NCBI RefSeq assembly: GCF_003674095.1
Contig: NZ_RDBF01000003.1
Location: 186,001-250,000, forward strand
From: Aeromicrobium phragmitis
Lineage (GTDB): Bacteria; Actinomycetota; Actinomycetes; Propionibacteriales; Nocardioidaceae
Length of the DNA: 64,000 bases
Reading direction: 5' to 3'
The translations under genes were made by a program, and so were the position numbers. How positions within the stretch are numbered: the stretch's first letter is position 1; every line of letters begins with the position of its first letter. Of this stretch, positions 6,898 to 14,723 are shown piece after piece. The notes under the pieces were generated by a model that searched no databases, was not told the DNA's origin, and was given only the letters and a program-made list of their open reading frames with translations.

Positions 6898-8273
6898 TGA
6901 CAGGTCTGACTGCAGCGCAGGATCGCATGAGAGCCGCCGGGATCCCCACGGCCGCGATCGATGTCTTCTCCTCCTTCTACGAGCAGCTCGTCCGCGGAGC
7001 CAGCGGAACGATCCGCGAGGCCGACGTGGAACCGCTGACCGGAATCGATGCCGTGTCGGACCTCGCGTTCAGCGAGGACGAGCAGCGCGCTGCTGCCAAG
7101 GTCACGGCGGTCATCAAGCTCAACGGCGGCTTGGGCACCTCGATGGGGATGGACCGGGCCAAGTCGCTGCTCGAGGTCCGCGACGAGCTGACGTTCCTCG
7201 ACATCATCGTGCGGCAGGTCCGGTACGTCCGCGAGCAACTGGGCGTGCAACTGCCCTTGCTGTTCATGAACAGCTTCCGCACCCGCGAGGACACGCAGGC
7301 GGTGCTCGCCCGCTACCCGGATCTGCGGGTGGGCGATCTTCCGATCGACTTCCTGCAGCACAAGGAACCGAAGCTGCTCGCCGACTCGCTCGAGCCGGTC
7401 GACTGGCCGGACGATCCGTCCATGGAGTGGTGCCCGCCGGGCCACGGCGACCTCTACACCGCGCTGCTCACGTCGGGTGTCCTGGACCGACTCATCGACG
7501 AGGGATACCAGTACGTCACGGTCTCCAACTCCGACAACCTCGGCGCCGCGCCCGACCCGCAGATGATGGCGTGGTTCGCGCAGTCCGGCGCTCCGTACGC
7601 CGCCGAGGTGTGTCGCCGGACCGAAGCCGACGTCAAGGGCGGGCACCTCGTCGTGCGCAAGTCCGACGGACGCATCGTTCTGCGGGAGACCGCGCAGACC
7701 GCCACGGAGGACGCAGAGGCCGCGAGCGACCCGACCGTCCACCGGTACTTCCACACCAACAACCTGTGGTTCGATCTCCATGCGCTGCGCGACATCCTCA
7801 CCGAACGCCGCGGAGTGCTGGGCCTGCCGCTCATCCGCAACGAGAAGACGGTCGACCCGACCGACCCGGACTCGCCGGCGGTGATCCAGATCGAATCGGC
7901 CATGGGCGCCGCCGTCGAGGTGTTCGACGGTGCCACCGCCATCGAGGTCGGCCGATCGCGCTTCCTGCCGGTCAAGACCACGAACGACCTCACCGTTCTG
8001 CGTTCCGACGTCTACGAACTGGGCAGCAATGGGCGGCTGCGAGCGCGTGCCGAGGCGCCGTTCGTCTCGCTGGATCCTGCGTACTTCAAGCGGATTCGCG
8101 ACTTCGAGCAGCGCCTTCGGTCGCCGCTCTCGCTCGTGCGGGCCAGCCGCCTGACGGTGGAGGGGGACTGGACCTTCGGCGAGGGCGTCGCGGTCATCGG
8201 CGAGGTGACCCTGACGGCATCCCAGGGCGAATCGCGGACCGTCGCGTCGGGTACGGTCCTGCGCGCGGGTTAG
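6897..8273 (+). CDS. UTP--glucose-1-phosphate uridylyltransferase, UDPGP (eukaryotic-like) family
   Basis: A 458-residue protein from the GTG at 6897, chosen because TAGCCT lies 13 bases upstream and the frame upstream belongs to the opposite-strand gene; ATG 6927 is an alternative. It belongs to the UDPGP pyrophosphorylase family, not the short bacterial GalU family: the nucleotide loop is VIKLNGGLGTSMGM (with MDRAKSLLEV), and FHTNNLWFDL and the C-terminal beta-helix are present. It makes UDP-glucose from UTP and glucose-1-phosphate, a precursor for UDP-galactose and so for the glf/glfT galactan genes 45 kb downstream. Position matches galU (Rv0993) of the conserved galU-moeA-rimJ block. The stop overlaps the -10 box of moeA. 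Confidence 0.9.
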   Translation: MTGLTAAQDRMRAAGIPTAAIDVFSSFYEQLVRGASGTIREADVEPLTGIDAVSDLAFSEDEQRAAAKVTAVIKLNGGLGTSMGMDRAKSLLEVRDELTFLDIIVRQVRYVREQLGVQLPLLFMNSFRTREDTQAVLARYPDLRVGDLPIDFLQHKEPKLLADSLEPVDWPDDPSMEWCPPGHGDLYTALLTSGVLDRLIDEGYQYVTVSNSDNLGAAPDPQMMAWFAQSGAPYAAEVCRRTEADVKGGHLVVRKSDGRIVLRETAQTATEDAEAASDPTVHRYFHTNNLWFDLHALRDILTERRGVLGLPLIRNEKTVDPTDPDSPAVIQIESAMGAAVEVFDGATAIEVGRSRFLPVKTTNDLTVLRSDVYELGSNGRLRARAEAPFVSLDPAYFKRIRDFEQRLRSPLSLVRASRLTVEGDWTFGEGVAVIGEVTLTASQGESRTVASGTVLRAG

Positions 8274-8283
8274 GCTGACTGTC

Positions 8284-9600
8284 ATGTCAGCGGGAGACTC
8301 GACCAGCGGCACGTCCGCTACGCAGTCCGGCACCTCCGGATTGCCTCAGCGACCCCGCCCCCACAGCATCGCCCCTGGACGACTGACCGTCGAAGATCAC
8401 CTGGAGGCGATCCTGCGGGGGATCGGCCCGCTCGGTGCCTACGATCAACCCATCGTCGAGTCGCTCGGGCTCTCGTTGCACGAGGAAGTCGTCAGCGATA
8501 TCGACCTGCCCCGTCACGACAGCGCCGACACCGACGGCTACGCCGTCAGCTCCGCCGACCTCGCGCGCGCCACGACGAGCGATCCGGTCGAACTCCCGGT
8601 CGTCGGCGAGATCGTCGCCGGTTCGGGCAAGCCGTTCGCGATCAGTTCCGGGACGTGCGTCTCGATCATGACCGGCGCGCCGCTGCCGCACGGTGCCGAC
8701 GCCGTGGTCCCGATGGGCGAGGTCGAGGGCGACCACGCCCGCATCCATTTCCGACGCCCCGTCTCGCCCGGGCAGCGCGTGCGGCGCCAGGGTGAGGATG
8801 TGACGGCCGGGTCCGTCGTGCTGCCCGAGGGCGCGGTGCTCGGGCCGCGGGAGATCGGCCTGCTCGCCGCGGTCGGCCGTTCGCGGGTCAAGGCCCGTCC
8901 GCGTCCCCGGGTGGTGATCTTGTCGACGGGCCGCGAGCTGCGCGAGCCCGGCGAGCACCTCGGCCACGATTCGGTGTACGACGGCAACTCCTCGATGATC
9001 GCCGCCGCCGTGCGATCCGCCGGTGCCATCGCGTTCCGGGTCGGCGCCGTCGGCGACGATCCCCGCCAGTTCCAGCGCGTGCTGTCCGACCAGCTGGTGC
9101 GCGCCGACCTCGTCATCACCACGGGCGGCTTGGGGCACTCGCGCCGCGACGTCGTGCGGCAGGTTCTCGGCGGCCTCGGAACGGTGCAGTTCCACGACGT
9201 CGCCCTCGAGCCCGGCTCCGACCAGGGATTCGGACGGGTGTACGACGAGCAGACGCCGATCATCACGCTGCCCGGCGACCCGGTCGCCGCCTTCGTGTCG
9301 TTCGAGGTGTTCGTGCTCCCGGCGCTGCGTCGGCTCATGGGGCGCGTCCCCTATCGGCGGCCACAGGTCCACGCCGTGCTCGCCCAGGACATCGTCTCCC
9401 AGCCCGGTCACCGCGAGTACGTGCGCGCGGTGTTCGAGGTCACGCATCGCGGTGCCAAGGTCTCTCCGGTGGAGGGCCGCGGTGCCCACCTGGTCGGGCG
9501 GCTCGCCCAGGCCAATGCGCTTATCGTGGTCGGAGAGGACGAGACCGCGCTCAACCTCGGTGACACCGTGCGCACGATCGTTCTCGACCGCTCGTTCTGA
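8284..9600 (+). CDS. moeA: MoeA/gephyrin-like protein (Glp locus)
   Basis: A 438-residue protein with the full MoeA domain order: N-terminal domain with DTDGYAV (residues 82-88), central MoCF/MogA-like domain (VVILSTGREL...TTGGLG), GSDQGFG, LPGDPVAAFVSFEVFVLPALRRLMG, and a C-terminal MoeA domain IV. MoeA inserts molybdate into molybdopterin-AMP. In this conserved galU-moeA-rimJ-membrane-protein order, however, the gene corresponds to Corynebacterium Glp, a gephyrin-like protein that works with the membrane receptor GlpR in cell division, so a divisome role is at least as likely. No other molybdenum cofactor gene is in the window. ATG 8284 follows TAGGCT (8271-8276) by 13 bases: leaderless. 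The stop overlaps rimJ by one base. Confidence 0.9.
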   Translation: MSAGDSTSGTSATQSGTSGLPQRPRPHSIAPGRLTVEDHLEAILRGIGPLGAYDQPIVESLGLSLHEEVVSDIDLPRHDSADTDGYAVSSADLARATTSDPVELPVVGEIVAGSGKPFAISSGTCVSIMTGAPLPHGADAVVPMGEVEGDHARIHFRRPVSPGQRVRRQGEDVTAGSVVLPEGAVLGPREIGLLAAVGRSRVKARPRPRVVILSTGRELREPGEHLGHDSVYDGNSSMIAAAVRSAGAIAFRVGAVGDDPRQFQRVLSDQLVRADLVITTGGLGHSRRDVVRQVLGGLGTVQFHDVALEPGSDQGFGRVYDEQTPIITLPGDPVAAFVSFEVFVLPALRRLMGRVPYRRPQVHAVLAQDIVSQPGHREYVRAVFEVTHRGAKVSPVEGRGAHLVGRLAQANALIVVGEDETALNLGDTVRTIVLDRSF

Positions 9601-10196
9601 TGGCGCTCGGCTGGCCGGTCACGCTGCGTCACGGCGAGGTGGGGGTGCGGCCGTTGAGTCGCCGCGACGCGGCCACCTGGTCACGGCTCCGGGCGGAGAA
9701 CCTGGAATGGCTGACGCCGTGGGAGGCCACGTTGCCGCCGGGCGCCGGACGTCCGCCGCAGTCGTACGTGTCGATGATCGGGGCGCTGCGCCGGCGGGCC
9801 CGGGAGGGTACGGCGATGCCGTTCGCGATCACCTGGCAGGGCGCGATGGTCGGTCAGCTCTCGGTCAACGGCATCACGGGCGGATCGGCGCAGACGGCGA
9901 GCATCGGCTATTGGGTGTCGCGCTCGCACGCTGGCCGTGACATCGTGCCGACGGCCGTCGCACTCGTGACCGATCATCTGCTGACGACCGTCGGGCTGCA
10001 TCGAGTGGAGATCGCGATCCGGCCGGAGAACACCGCGAGCTTGCGCGTGGTCGAGAAGCTCGGCTTCTTCGAGATCGGGCTCGCTCCGCGGTATCTGCAC
10101 ATCGCCGGCGACTGGCGCGACCACCGCCTCTTCCAGGTCACGGCCGAGGACGTACCGGACGGTCTGGTGAACCGCTGGACGACGCGTCACGGCTGA
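9600..10196 (+). CDS. rimJ: RimJ/RimL-type GNAT N-acetyltransferase
   Basis: A 198-residue GNAT of the RimJ/RimL group, which acetylates protein N-termini, classically ribosomal proteins. It has the expected N-terminal VTLRHGEVGVRPLSRRDAATW strand-helix, a central IGYWVSRSHAGRDIVPTAVAL acetyl-CoA segment, and the late motif HRVEIAIRPENTASLRVVEKLGF. The start codon overlaps the moeA stop (TGATG), so it is translationally coupled to moeA. The position matches Rv0995. The target protein is unknown. Its place between the Glp and GlpR-like genes makes one of those, or another division protein, a conceivable target, but that is speculation. Confidence 0.88.
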   Translation: MALGWPVTLRHGEVGVRPLSRRDAATWSRLRAENLEWLTPWEATLPPGAGRPPQSYVSMIGALRRRAREGTAMPFAITWQGAMVGQLSVNGITGGSAQTASIGYWVSRSHAGRDIVPTAVALVTDHLLTTVGLHRVEIAIRPENTASLRVVEKLGFFEIGLAPRYLHIAGDWRDHRLFQVTAEDVPDGLVNRWTTRHG

Positions 10197-10280
10197 GGCG
10201 GATGTGACGCATGTGAACTCGCCAGCGACACACGCCCGCTGCTCCCACAGAAACTCGCGTCGACGGCCTACGGTTTTGAC

Positions 10281-11177
10281 GTGGCCTCCAGCGGATTGAT
10301 CGTCGCGTTCGTCGTCGCCTTGTGGGCGGCGTACTTCGTGCCGCTCGTCCTGCGGCGGTACGACGAAGCCAACAAGAACTCCGCACTCGACACGGAGGGC
10401 CCGATGCGACGCGTGGTGACACCCCCTCGTCCCGACCAAGCCGAGCCCGCACCGCCGCGTGCCGAGCGTGCGCCGCGGCCGAAGCCGCAGCCCACCGTGA
10501 CGCGCGAGACCGCCCGGATCGCCGCACGCCGCCGCCGTCGCACCCTGTTGACGCTCATCGCCGTGCTCGCCATCGTCAGTGGAGTGGCCGGATTCGGGTA
10601 CCTCCCGCTGTGGTCGATCGCCGTCCCGGCCGGACTGATCGTCGCCTGGCTCGTCGCCTGCCGGCTCATGGTGCGCCAGGAGCTCGGTCTCGCGGCTCCT
10701 CGCGAACGCGCGCCCAAGGCGCCGCGCGCAGTCAAGGACCGCTCGAACGCGACATCCGGCGAGCGCGGTGGCGGGCGTTGGGCGAAGGTGAAGAAGGCCG
10801 CCGGCTCACTGAGCTCCTCCTCGACCGAGCAGCGCCGGACGGAGGACGAGGAGACCATCATCGTCCAGGTCGACGACATCGATCCGGACCGCAAGCACGT
10901 GATGGAAGACGTCCCGCTGACGTCCGACGCACTCGACGAGCAGCTGGAGATCGCGGTGCCGAGCGTCGGCACGAACGGCGAGATGCTGTGGGATCCGCTC
11001 CCGGTCACGCTGCCCACCTACGTCACCAAGCCCCGCGCCGGACGCACCGTCCGCACGATCGATTTCACCCAGGCCGGGGCCTGGACGTCGGGGCACGTCG
11101 AGGGCGAGGACGTCGACTTCCCGGCGCCGAACGTCGACGAGAACCCCGACACCAACCGCCGTGCAGTCGGCCACTGA
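10281..11177 (+). CDS. GlpR/SepX-like divisome membrane protein
   Basis: A 298-residue protein with an N-terminal membrane helix (about residues 5-23), a Pro/Arg-rich cytoplasmic stretch, a pair of helices (about 86-104 and 108-127), and a long acidic cytoplasmic tail. The tail ends in conserved blocks around LWDPLPVTLPTYVTKPRAGRTVRTIDF. The architecture and the position behind moeA-rimJ match Rv0996, Corynebacterium GlpR and Streptomyces SepX, which recruit a MoeA-like partner to the division site. GTG 10281 lies 12 bases after the start of TACGGT (10269-10274), so the gene is probably leaderless and has its own promoter rather than reading from rimJ. I infer the function from synteny and topology; no catalytic motif is seen. 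Confidence 0.75.
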   Translation: MASSGLIVAFVVALWAAYFVPLVLRRYDEANKNSALDTEGPMRRVVTPPRPDQAEPAPPRAERAPRPKPQPTVTRETARIAARRRRRTLLTLIAVLAIVSGVAGFGYLPLWSIAVPAGLIVAWLVACRLMVRQELGLAAPRERAPKAPRAVKDRSNATSGERGGGRWAKVKKAAGSLSSSSTEQRRTEDEETIIVQVDDIDPDRKHVMEDVPLTSDALDEQLEIAVPSVGTNGEMLWDPLPVTLPTYVTKPRAGRTVRTIDFTQAGAWTSGHVEGEDVDFPAPNVDENPDTNRRAVGH

Positions 11178-11201
11178 CCCAGTGGTAAACTCATCGGCGA
11201 T

Positions 11202-11274
11202 GGGGCATTGGCGCAGTTGGTAGCGCGCTTCGTTCGCATCGAAGAGGTCAGGAGTTCGAATCTCCTATGCTCCA
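11202..11274 (+). tRNA. tRNA-Ala (CGC anticodon)
   Basis: A 73-nt cloverleaf. The acceptor stem GGGGCAT pairs with ATGCTCC (one G-T pair), with discriminator A at 11274 and no encoded CCA. The anticodon stem CTTCG/CGAAG encloses loop TTCGCAT, anticodon CGC, reading GCG (Ala). The T arm is GGAG-TTCGAAT-CTCC. A TAAACT -10-like box lies at 11186-11191. Confidence 0.93.
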
Positions 11275-11280
11275 CATCCC

Positions 11281-11307
11281 GAAGGGCCCGCCGCCGGCGG
11301 GCCCTTC
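11281..11307 (+). terminator. Hairpin terminator after tRNA-Ala
   Basis: GAAGGGCCCGCCG (11281-11293) and CGGCGGGCCCTTC (11295-11307) are perfect reverse complements, giving a very stable stem with a minimal loop 7 bases after the tRNA. The downstream tract GTCGTTCG is only weakly T-rich, as is common in high-GC genomes. Confidence 0.75.
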
Positions 11308-11555
11308 GTCGTTCGCGCCGGCCGGGCGGGGTTCAGCTCTCAACTGGACAGTGGCGATGGTTAGCGCCGGCTGCGGCTACGACTCGCCACGACGGTTGGT
11401 TACGTGCTTCGATGTCGGCGATCTTCTCGCACCCACTTCCTCTCAGAAACACGCTCTCGCAATGTGGCCGCCTAGTGGTCCGCTACCACGAGAGTTGATA
11501 TTTGTGAGCCGCTAGCAGCGGGCAGCGGCCGTTGAACAGCGGGTATTCTGAGACA

Positions 11556-12227
11556 ATGAGCGATGAGCCGATCATCCTGCCCAATGGCATTTCACTGCCG
11601 CCCGGAGGGACCTATTTGATTCGGCCAGAACGGTTCGACACTAGCGATTGGCCTCCCCAGCGAGCATTGGCTCTACACATTGGCGAAGTTCTTCTGGCAG
11701 CATCTGAGTTGGATGCTGCGCTTACTCGCCTCATCGGTGTGCTGCTGAATCCTGAAAAGCCGAATCTCGCGCTTGCAAGGGGTCGGTTCGTGATCGACAA
11801 GATTCGTATGCTCGAAACGGTTTATCCAGATTGGTGGCACGATTCGGCTAGGTTCACCAGAGCTTTGAAGCGGGTCACTGGGGACCGGAACTCCCTGGCA
11901 CATGCTCTCTGGGGGCCAGATCTGGAAGCGCTGAGAACCGGTGGGAGCGAAGGCCCAGCGAAGATTCCCTTGCTTCTTCATCGGGAGAAATCAACAGAGG
12001 GTACGCCTGTGGACTTCGCTGCGCTTCATCAGATACGGGTTGACATAGGATTACTCAGTTCAATCTGTCACGACCTCGTGCTTCACTGGGCGTCGGGACA
12101 GCTCGAGAAGATCGTCTCAATCGTCGACTATGTGCAAGGTTGGGCCTCCGACGCGCTGTACGTGGGCTGGCCGAAATCAGAGGAATGGCAACGCGACGTG
12201 AAACGTGTGTTCCCGAGTTCCAATTAG
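11556..12227 (+). CDS. Hypothetical protein with HEPN-like RNx3H motif
   Basis: A 223-residue protein that I do not recognise as a named family. The ATG at 11556 follows TATTCT (11544-11549) by 12 bases, the leaderless pattern of this genome; a TTG at 11532 is a weaker start. A helical core (about residues 40-130: HIGEVLLAASELDAALTRLIG ... RFTRALKRVTGDRNSLAHALW) contains R111-N-S-L-A-H116, which fits the RX4-6H (RNx3H) motif of HEPN domains, often RNases in toxin-antitoxin and defence systems. No nucleotidyltransferase antitoxin partner is adjacent. Base composition looks less GC-rich than the neighbours and the gene sits just after a tRNA, so acquisition by transfer is plausible. No integrase is present. 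The flanks at 11308-11543 and 12228-12288 hold nothing I recognise. The HEPN reading rests on one motif and predicted helices. Confidence 0.55.
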   Translation: MSDEPIILPNGISLPPGGTYLIRPERFDTSDWPPQRALALHIGEVLLAASELDAALTRLIGVLLNPEKPNLALARGRFVIDKIRMLETVYPDWWHDSARFTRALKRVTGDRNSLAHALWGPDLEALRTGGSEGPAKIPLLLHREKSTEGTPVDFAALHQIRVDIGLLSSICHDLVLHWASGQLEKIVSIVDYVQGWASDALYVGWPKSEEWQRDVKRVFPSSN

Positions 12228-12288
12228 CGGACGCTGGTTGACAGTCTCCACCGACAGCTCTCATATTTCGCCGCGGCGTCGCGAAGCC

Positions 12289-13827
12289 TCAGATCCAGGT
12301 GCCGAGCCACATGCGCTGACGCCAGGAGTCGTAGGGGAGCAGGACGTCGGTCCAAATCGGGTAGAAGTACACGAACAGCGCGGCCACGACCACCGCGTAC
12401 GCACACAGCGCGGCGGCGGACCACCTGCCGCGGCCACGTTGGGCGCAACGCCGGTGGACACCGTTCGCCGCGAGCCCGATCGCGATGACCAGGAACGGAG
12501 CCATCGCCACCGAGTAGAACGAGAAGATCGGGCGGTCGGCGGTGGCGAACCACGGGAGCCACGTCGCCGCCAGACCCACGAGCGGGACGCTGAGACGCCA
12601 GCTGGGCTTGCGGAACATCATCACGAGCACCGCGAGGAGTGCCAGGGTTCCGATCCACCAGACGGCAGGATTGCCGAGGATCAGCACCTCGCTGATGCAG
12701 CTGGAGTCCTCAGGCGCGCCGCACTGCTGAGCGGGGACGTCGGTACTCGTATCCACCGCTACCGGACGCCACGGCAGCAACCATCCGATCGGATGCGACG
12801 CGTACGGGTGCGTCTTGTCGGCGAGGTAGTCGCCGGTGTGGAAGTCCCAGGTCATGACGTGGAAGTGCCACCAGGAACGCAGGGCGTCGACGGCCCCGCC
12901 GATCGGCCCGCCCGTCGGCTCGGCCAGGTGCCCCCATGCGGCGTAGTCGCCGTACCCGTTGCCGAACCGCCGCTCGTACTCCTCGTGGTGCACGAACCAG
13001 CCGGTCCAGCTGGCCAGGTAGACGGCGCACGCGACCAGGACGAGCCACCCGAAGGATGGGACACCCACCCGCAGCAGTCCGCGCCACCACGACGGCGGAG
13101 CGCTCCCTCGCGTACGAGCGCAGCGCCGGCGTGCCGCCACCTCCCACAGGACGATCGTGAGCCCGAACGCGGCGAGGACGTACAGGCCGCTCCACTTCGT
13201 CGCGGTCGCCATGCCGAACGCGAGTCCGGCGACGAACTGCCAGGGCCGCCATACCCGCCACCGGTCGTCGTCGGCGAGCCGTCGCTCGAGCCAGTCGCGG
13301 TCGGCCACGAGGCACGCGATCGCACAGACGAGCCAGAACGCCAGGAAGACGTCCAGCAGCGCGAGGCGCGACATCACGAAATGGACGCCGTCGAGGGCGA
13401 GAAGCAACCCGCCGAGCGCGCCCACCCAGATCGCGCCGGTCAGGCGGATCAGCAGTCGCGCGAGCACGAGGACGGTGAGCGCTCCGACGACCGCCGCGCT
13501 GATCCGCCAACCGAACGGGGTCAGGCCGAACAGACTCTCACCAATCGCGATGAGCCATTTGCCGCCGTCGGGGTGCACGATCCACGAGGGCTCGGCGGCG
13601 AACAAGCCGGACAGTTCGCCGTCGGCGATGCGATCGTCGGCGCCGTCGACGTAGTCGAGGACGTAGCCGTGCTCGAGCAGCGACCACGCGTCCTTGGCGT
13701 AGTACGTCTCGTCGAAGGCGAGCCGCGAGGGGGCGGAGAGCCGGACGGCGCGCACCGCCAACGCGAGCAGTGCCACGGTGGCGGGAACGATCCACGACCA
13801 GGCACGCCAGGACACTCGCGACAGCAC
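12289..13827 (-). CDS. pmt: Dolichyl/polyprenyl-phosphate-mannose--protein mannosyltransferase (GT39)
   Basis: A 512-residue GT-C membrane enzyme, the bacterial counterpart of Rv1002c. It transfers mannose from polyprenyl-phosphomannose to Ser/Thr of secreted proteins at the outer face of the membrane. The first extracytoplasmic loop carries the catalytic Asp39-Glu40 (FDETYYAKDAW), followed by HPDGGKWLIAIGE and multiple membrane helices. A conserved lumenal pattern (MTWDFHTG...HPYASHPIGWLLPWRPV) and the C-terminal FYPIWTDVLLPYDSWRQRMWLGTWI complete the PMT family features. The GTG at 13827 was chosen over longer frames because TAGGCT begins 13 bases upstream on the minus strand (leaderless) and the resulting length is normal. 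It is divergent from rsmI, also as in mycobacteria. Confidence 0.92.
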   Translation of the reverse strand: MLSRVSWRAWSWIVPATVALLALAVRAVRLSAPSRLAFDETYYAKDAWSLLEHGYVLDYVDGADDRIADGELSGLFAAEPSWIVHPDGGKWLIAIGESLFGLTPFGWRISAAVVGALTVLVLARLLIRLTGAIWVGALGGLLLALDGVHFVMSRLALLDVFLAFWLVCAIACLVADRDWLERRLADDDRWRVWRPWQFVAGLAFGMATATKWSGLYVLAAFGLTIVLWEVAARRRCARTRGSAPPSWWRGLLRVGVPSFGWLVLVACAVYLASWTGWFVHHEEYERRFGNGYGDYAAWGHLAEPTGGPIGGAVDALRSWWHFHVMTWDFHTGDYLADKTHPYASHPIGWLLPWRPVAVDTSTDVPAQQCGAPEDSSCISEVLILGNPAVWWIGTLALLAVLVMMFRKPSWRLSVPLVGLAATWLPWFATADRPIFSFYSVAMAPFLVIAIGLAANGVHRRCAQRGRGRWSAAALCAYAVVVAALFVYFYPIWTDVLLPYDSWRQRMWLGTWI

Positions 13828-13834
13828 GGCCCCC

Positions 13835-13844
13835 AGCCTAGGGT
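13835..13844. promoter_or_regulatory. Overlapping divergent -10 boxes, pmt / rsmI
   Basis: AGCCTAGGGT at 13835-13844 gives TAGGCT on the minus strand (13840-13835, 13 bases before the pmt GTG) and TAGGGT on the plus strand (13839-13844). The latter suits an rsmI start near 13851 with a ~30-nt leader and a GAGGA ribosome-binding site. The two boxes share the central TA. This is a second possible bidirectional element in the window. Confidence 0.5.
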
Positions 13845-13880
13845 GTGCGCGGCGTCGGGCCCGCCTGCGAGGATGAAGAC

Positions 13881-14717
13881 GTGTTGATCCTCGCCGGTAC
13901 TCCCATCGGGCAGGCCGCCGACGCGTCAGGGCGCCTCGGGCCGGCGCTCTCGGCGGCCGACATCGTTGCAGCCGAAGACACACGGCGCCTGCGCCGACTC
14001 GCTGCCGATCTCGGGGTGGAGGTGCCCGGCCGCGTCGTGTCGTACTTCGAGGGCAACGAGGAACGTCGCACGGGTGAGTTGATGGAAGAGCTGCGCGCCG
14101 GGCGAACCGTCGTCCTGGTGACGGACGCCGGGATGCCGAGCGTCTCCGACCCCGGCTACCGGCTCGTGGCGGCGGCCGTCGAGGAGGACATCGCGGTCTC
14201 GGCCATTCCCGGCCCCTCGGCAGTGCTCACGGCGCTCGCGGTGTCGGGCCTGCCGGTCGATCGGTTCAGCTTCGAGGGCTTCCCTCCGCGTAAGCAGGGG
14301 GAGCGGGCCCGTTTCTTCGCTGAGCTTGCCAGGGACCGCCGGACGATGGTCTTCTTCGAGTCGCCGCACCGGACGGCGGTCACGCTCCGCGCGATGTCCG
14401 AGGCGTTCGGCGCCGACCGGCCGGCCGCCTTGTGCCGCGAGCTGACCAAGACGTACGAGGAAGTCGTGCGGCTTCCGCTCGCCGAACTCGCCGCTTGGAC
14501 CGAGGAGCAGGAACACGGCGTCCGCGGCGAGGTGACCCTGGTGATCAGCGGCGCCGGTGACGCTCCGGTCGCCGAGTACGACGACGAGTCGCTCGCGGCG
14601 CTCGTGGCCGAGGCCGAGGCGACCGGACTCAGCCGCAAGGACGCGATCGCCGAGGTCGTCGCCCGCACCGGGGTGCGGAAGAAGATCGTCTATGCCGCCG
14701 CCCATCGGCCCGACTGA
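13881..14717 (+). CDS. rsmI: 16S rRNA (cytidine1402-2'-O)-methyltransferase
   Basis: A 278-residue tetrapyrrole-methylase-fold enzyme that methylates the ribose of C1402 in the ribosomal P site using SAM. Diagnostic motifs are LILAGTPIGQ at the N-terminus, AAEDTRRLRRL, DAGMPSVSDPGYRLV, IPGPSAVLTAL, FEGFPPRK, FESPHRT and CRELTKTYEEV. The GTG at 13881 was chosen because GAGGA lies at 13869-13873 with 7-nt spacing and family members begin directly with this strand. Normal length. Divergent from pmt, as Rv1003 is from Rv1002c. Confidence 0.95.
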   Translation: MLILAGTPIGQAADASGRLGPALSAADIVAAEDTRRLRRLAADLGVEVPGRVVSYFEGNEERRTGELMEELRAGRTVVLVTDAGMPSVSDPGYRLVAAAVEEDIAVSAIPGPSAVLTALAVSGLPVDRFSFEGFPPRKQGERARFFAELARDRRTMVFFESPHRTAVTLRAMSEAFGADRPAALCRELTKTYEEVVRLPLAELAAWTEEQEHGVRGEVTLVISGAGDAPVAEYDDESLAALVAEAEATGLSRKDAIAEVVARTGVRKKIVYAAAHRPD

Positions 14718-14723
14718 GCGGAG

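Noticed and set aside
11202-12288. Integrated element or prophage at tRNA-Ala
   Set aside because: No integrase, no duplicated tRNA 3' end, and only one atypical gene before conserved pmt.
12205-13887. A 560-codon plus-strand frame opposite pmt
   Set aside because: The minus-strand pmt has full GT39 features and a promoter; the plus frame is a shadow.
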